From Acidobacteria bacterium SCN 69-37 (lineage in GTDB: Bacteria; Acidobacteriota; Vicinamibacteria; Vicinamibacterales; SCN-69-37): 64,000 bases of DNA. The translations under genes and the position numbers were made by a program. The DNA lies in assembly GCA_001724025.1 (NCBI GenBank), contig MEDJ01000024.1:26225-90224 (forward strand), in the 5' to 3' direction. The notes beneath the pieces were generated by a model that saw nothing but the letters and a program-made list of their open reading frames with translations, ran no database searches and was not told where the DNA came from. Below, one piece after another: positions 63,182-64,000 of the stretch. Position 1 is the first letter of the stretch, and every line of letters begins with the position of its first letter.

Positions 63182-64000
63182 CTACCGCGCCAGGCTCCGG
63201 ATGTAGTTCACGACGTGCCAGATGTCCAGGTCCGCGATCCGCCCGTCGTATCCCGCCATCATCGTTGGTGGCACGCCGCGCTTGATGACCGAGAAGATCG
63301 CGCCGTCGGTCGCACCGTGATCCCACTGCGCGTCCGTGAGGTCGGACGGCTGTCTGCCGCCCGACTCTTCGATGATGGAAATCGTCGTGCCCGCGCGCAC
63401 CGCCCCTTCCCCTTGCGGACCATGACAGACAGCGCAGTTGAGGTCGTAGATCGATTTGCCGCTGGCGATCGATGCCGGCGTCGACGGCACCGGGTTCGTC
63501 CCGGGCGCCGACGTTGGCGTCGTGGCGGCGGCCGTTGAGGGATCGTCCGCATCACTGGATGGCATCACACTCGCGGCGACGTCTACTTCGCGCGCGCCAA
63601 CGACCTTCCGAATCATGCCGTCGCTCTTCGTCAGCAGGTAGATCTCACCTGCGTCGTCGACGGCGAAGCGCACATCGACGCGTCCGCGTCCCGAAACGGC
63701 GCCGATGCCGGGCAGGGTGTCGCCTTGTCCTCCTCGCGCACGATACGCCGCCTCCACGAGGGGCCGAAGGTCCGTCGTCACCTCGTGAAGCGGCGCGAGC
63801 GTGTCCGGACGGCCGTTGTCAGCAGCCCGGATGTCGGCGATGTCGGCGTACCAGATGCGGCCGGTGGTGATGTCGCCGAAAATCAGCTTGTTGCTGAGCG
63901 CCGGAAGATCGCGACCGGCGTAGACGAATCCGTTGGCGATGCCGTCGCCGCCGGTAGCGCGGTCGTGCGAATACTGCGCCACGGGATAGGTCGGCGCGAT
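63182..64000 (-). CDS. Glucose/sorbosone dehydrogenase-type protein fused to cytochrome c, 5' partial
   Basis: The C-terminal 272 residues of an exported dehydrogenase, open to the window edge. The propeller end has GIANGFVYAGRDLPALSNKL, IFGDITTGRIWY and DDAGEIYLLTKSDGMIRKVV. An Ala/Pro/Thr linker leads to a cytochrome c domain with CAVCH in YDLNCAVCHGPQGEGAVR and Met in PTMMAGYDGRI. The fused haem would accept electrons from a PQQ-type sugar oxidation. The family is likely the PQQ-dependent sugar dehydrogenases, but the cofactor region is outside the window. Confidence 0.85.
   Translation of the reverse strand: MAPTYPVAQYSHDRATGGDGIANGFVYAGRDLPALSNKLIFGDITTGRIWYADIADIRAADNGRPDTLAPLHEVTTDLRPLVEAAYRARGGQGDTLPGIGAVSGRGRVDVRFAVDDAGEIYLLTKSDGMIRKVVGAREVDVAASVMPSSDADDPSTAAATTPTSAPGTNPVPSTPASIASGKSIYDLNCAVCHGPQGEGAVRAGTTISIIEESGGRQPSDLTDAQWDHGATDGAIFSVIKRGVPPTMMAGYDGRIADLDIWHVVNYIRSLAR

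Overview
The window looks like chromosomal DNA from a GC-rich member of the Acidobacteriota, probably the Vicinamibacteria/Luteitalea side. The signs are tandem ADOP-type permeases beside a PadR regulator, Oar-type TonB receptors, dehydrogenase/cytochrome c/discoidin fusions, strong G/C preference at third codon positions, and many short palindromic repeats between genes. No rRNA, tRNA, CRISPR array, integrase or transposase was seen. The taxonomy is inferred from gene content only.

Layout. 0-2.5 kb: end of an HlyD/permease/ATPase exporter. 2.6-6.3 kb: transketolase, a small methyltransferase-like membrane protein and a 2-hydroxyacid dehydrogenase. 6.4-12.1 kb: an ADOP stub, two full ADOP permeases and PadR. 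12.1-17.1 kb: gene remnants, then a copper/cytochrome operon (ccmH-like, cytochrome c, PCuAC, SCO1) and a TonB receptor; three related 19-bp palindromes lie in the control regions. 17.2-26 kb: PepSY membrane protein, TonB receptor, MotA/ExbB-type channel, DUF2149 protein and a secreted, membrane-anchored CobN-like chelatase, resembling the Bacteroidota hmu haem-uptake set. 26-30.5 kb: MetR, QueH, MetE, FolB. 30.5-34.5 kb: a decayed anaerobic ribonucleotide reductase (nrdD/nrdG) behind NrdR boxes and a cobalamin riboswitch, then a BtuB-like receptor with its own cobalamin riboswitch. 34.5-40.7 kb: fatty acid hydroxylase, a broken CobW GTPase, a HAD phosphatase, PAP2 and hypothetical genes. 40.7-49.8 kb: Oar-like receptor, ABC-2 exporter with scarred permeases and a LytS/LytTR two-component pair, linked by shared 21-bp-spaced direct repeats. 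49.8-54.2 kb: class I ribonucleotide reductase nrdAB, again behind two NrdR boxes and a cobalamin riboswitch; the small subunit has the Phe-for-Tyr signature of class Ic. 54.4-59.1 kb: PDZ protein, TIM-barrel isomerase-like protein and a large dehydrogenase/cytochrome/discoidin protein. 59.5-60.1 kb: a non-coding array of degenerate 22-bp repeats of two classes. 60.3-64 kb: sialidase and Kelch (NanM-like) genes, a MazF-type toxin-antitoxin pair and a partial sugar dehydrogenase/cytochrome c.

Two themes stand out. First, cobalamin logic: three cobalamin riboswitches control B12 import and two B12-independent ribonucleotide reductases, and B12-independent MetE is present under an apparent MetR site. 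Second, deletion scars: nrdD::nrdG, cobW, the ABC-2 permease pair, an ADOP stub and another permease stub are all truncated or fused at short junctions, while palindromic repeats sit beside or inside several gene ends. Whether these scars are biological or assembly artefacts needs read-level checking.
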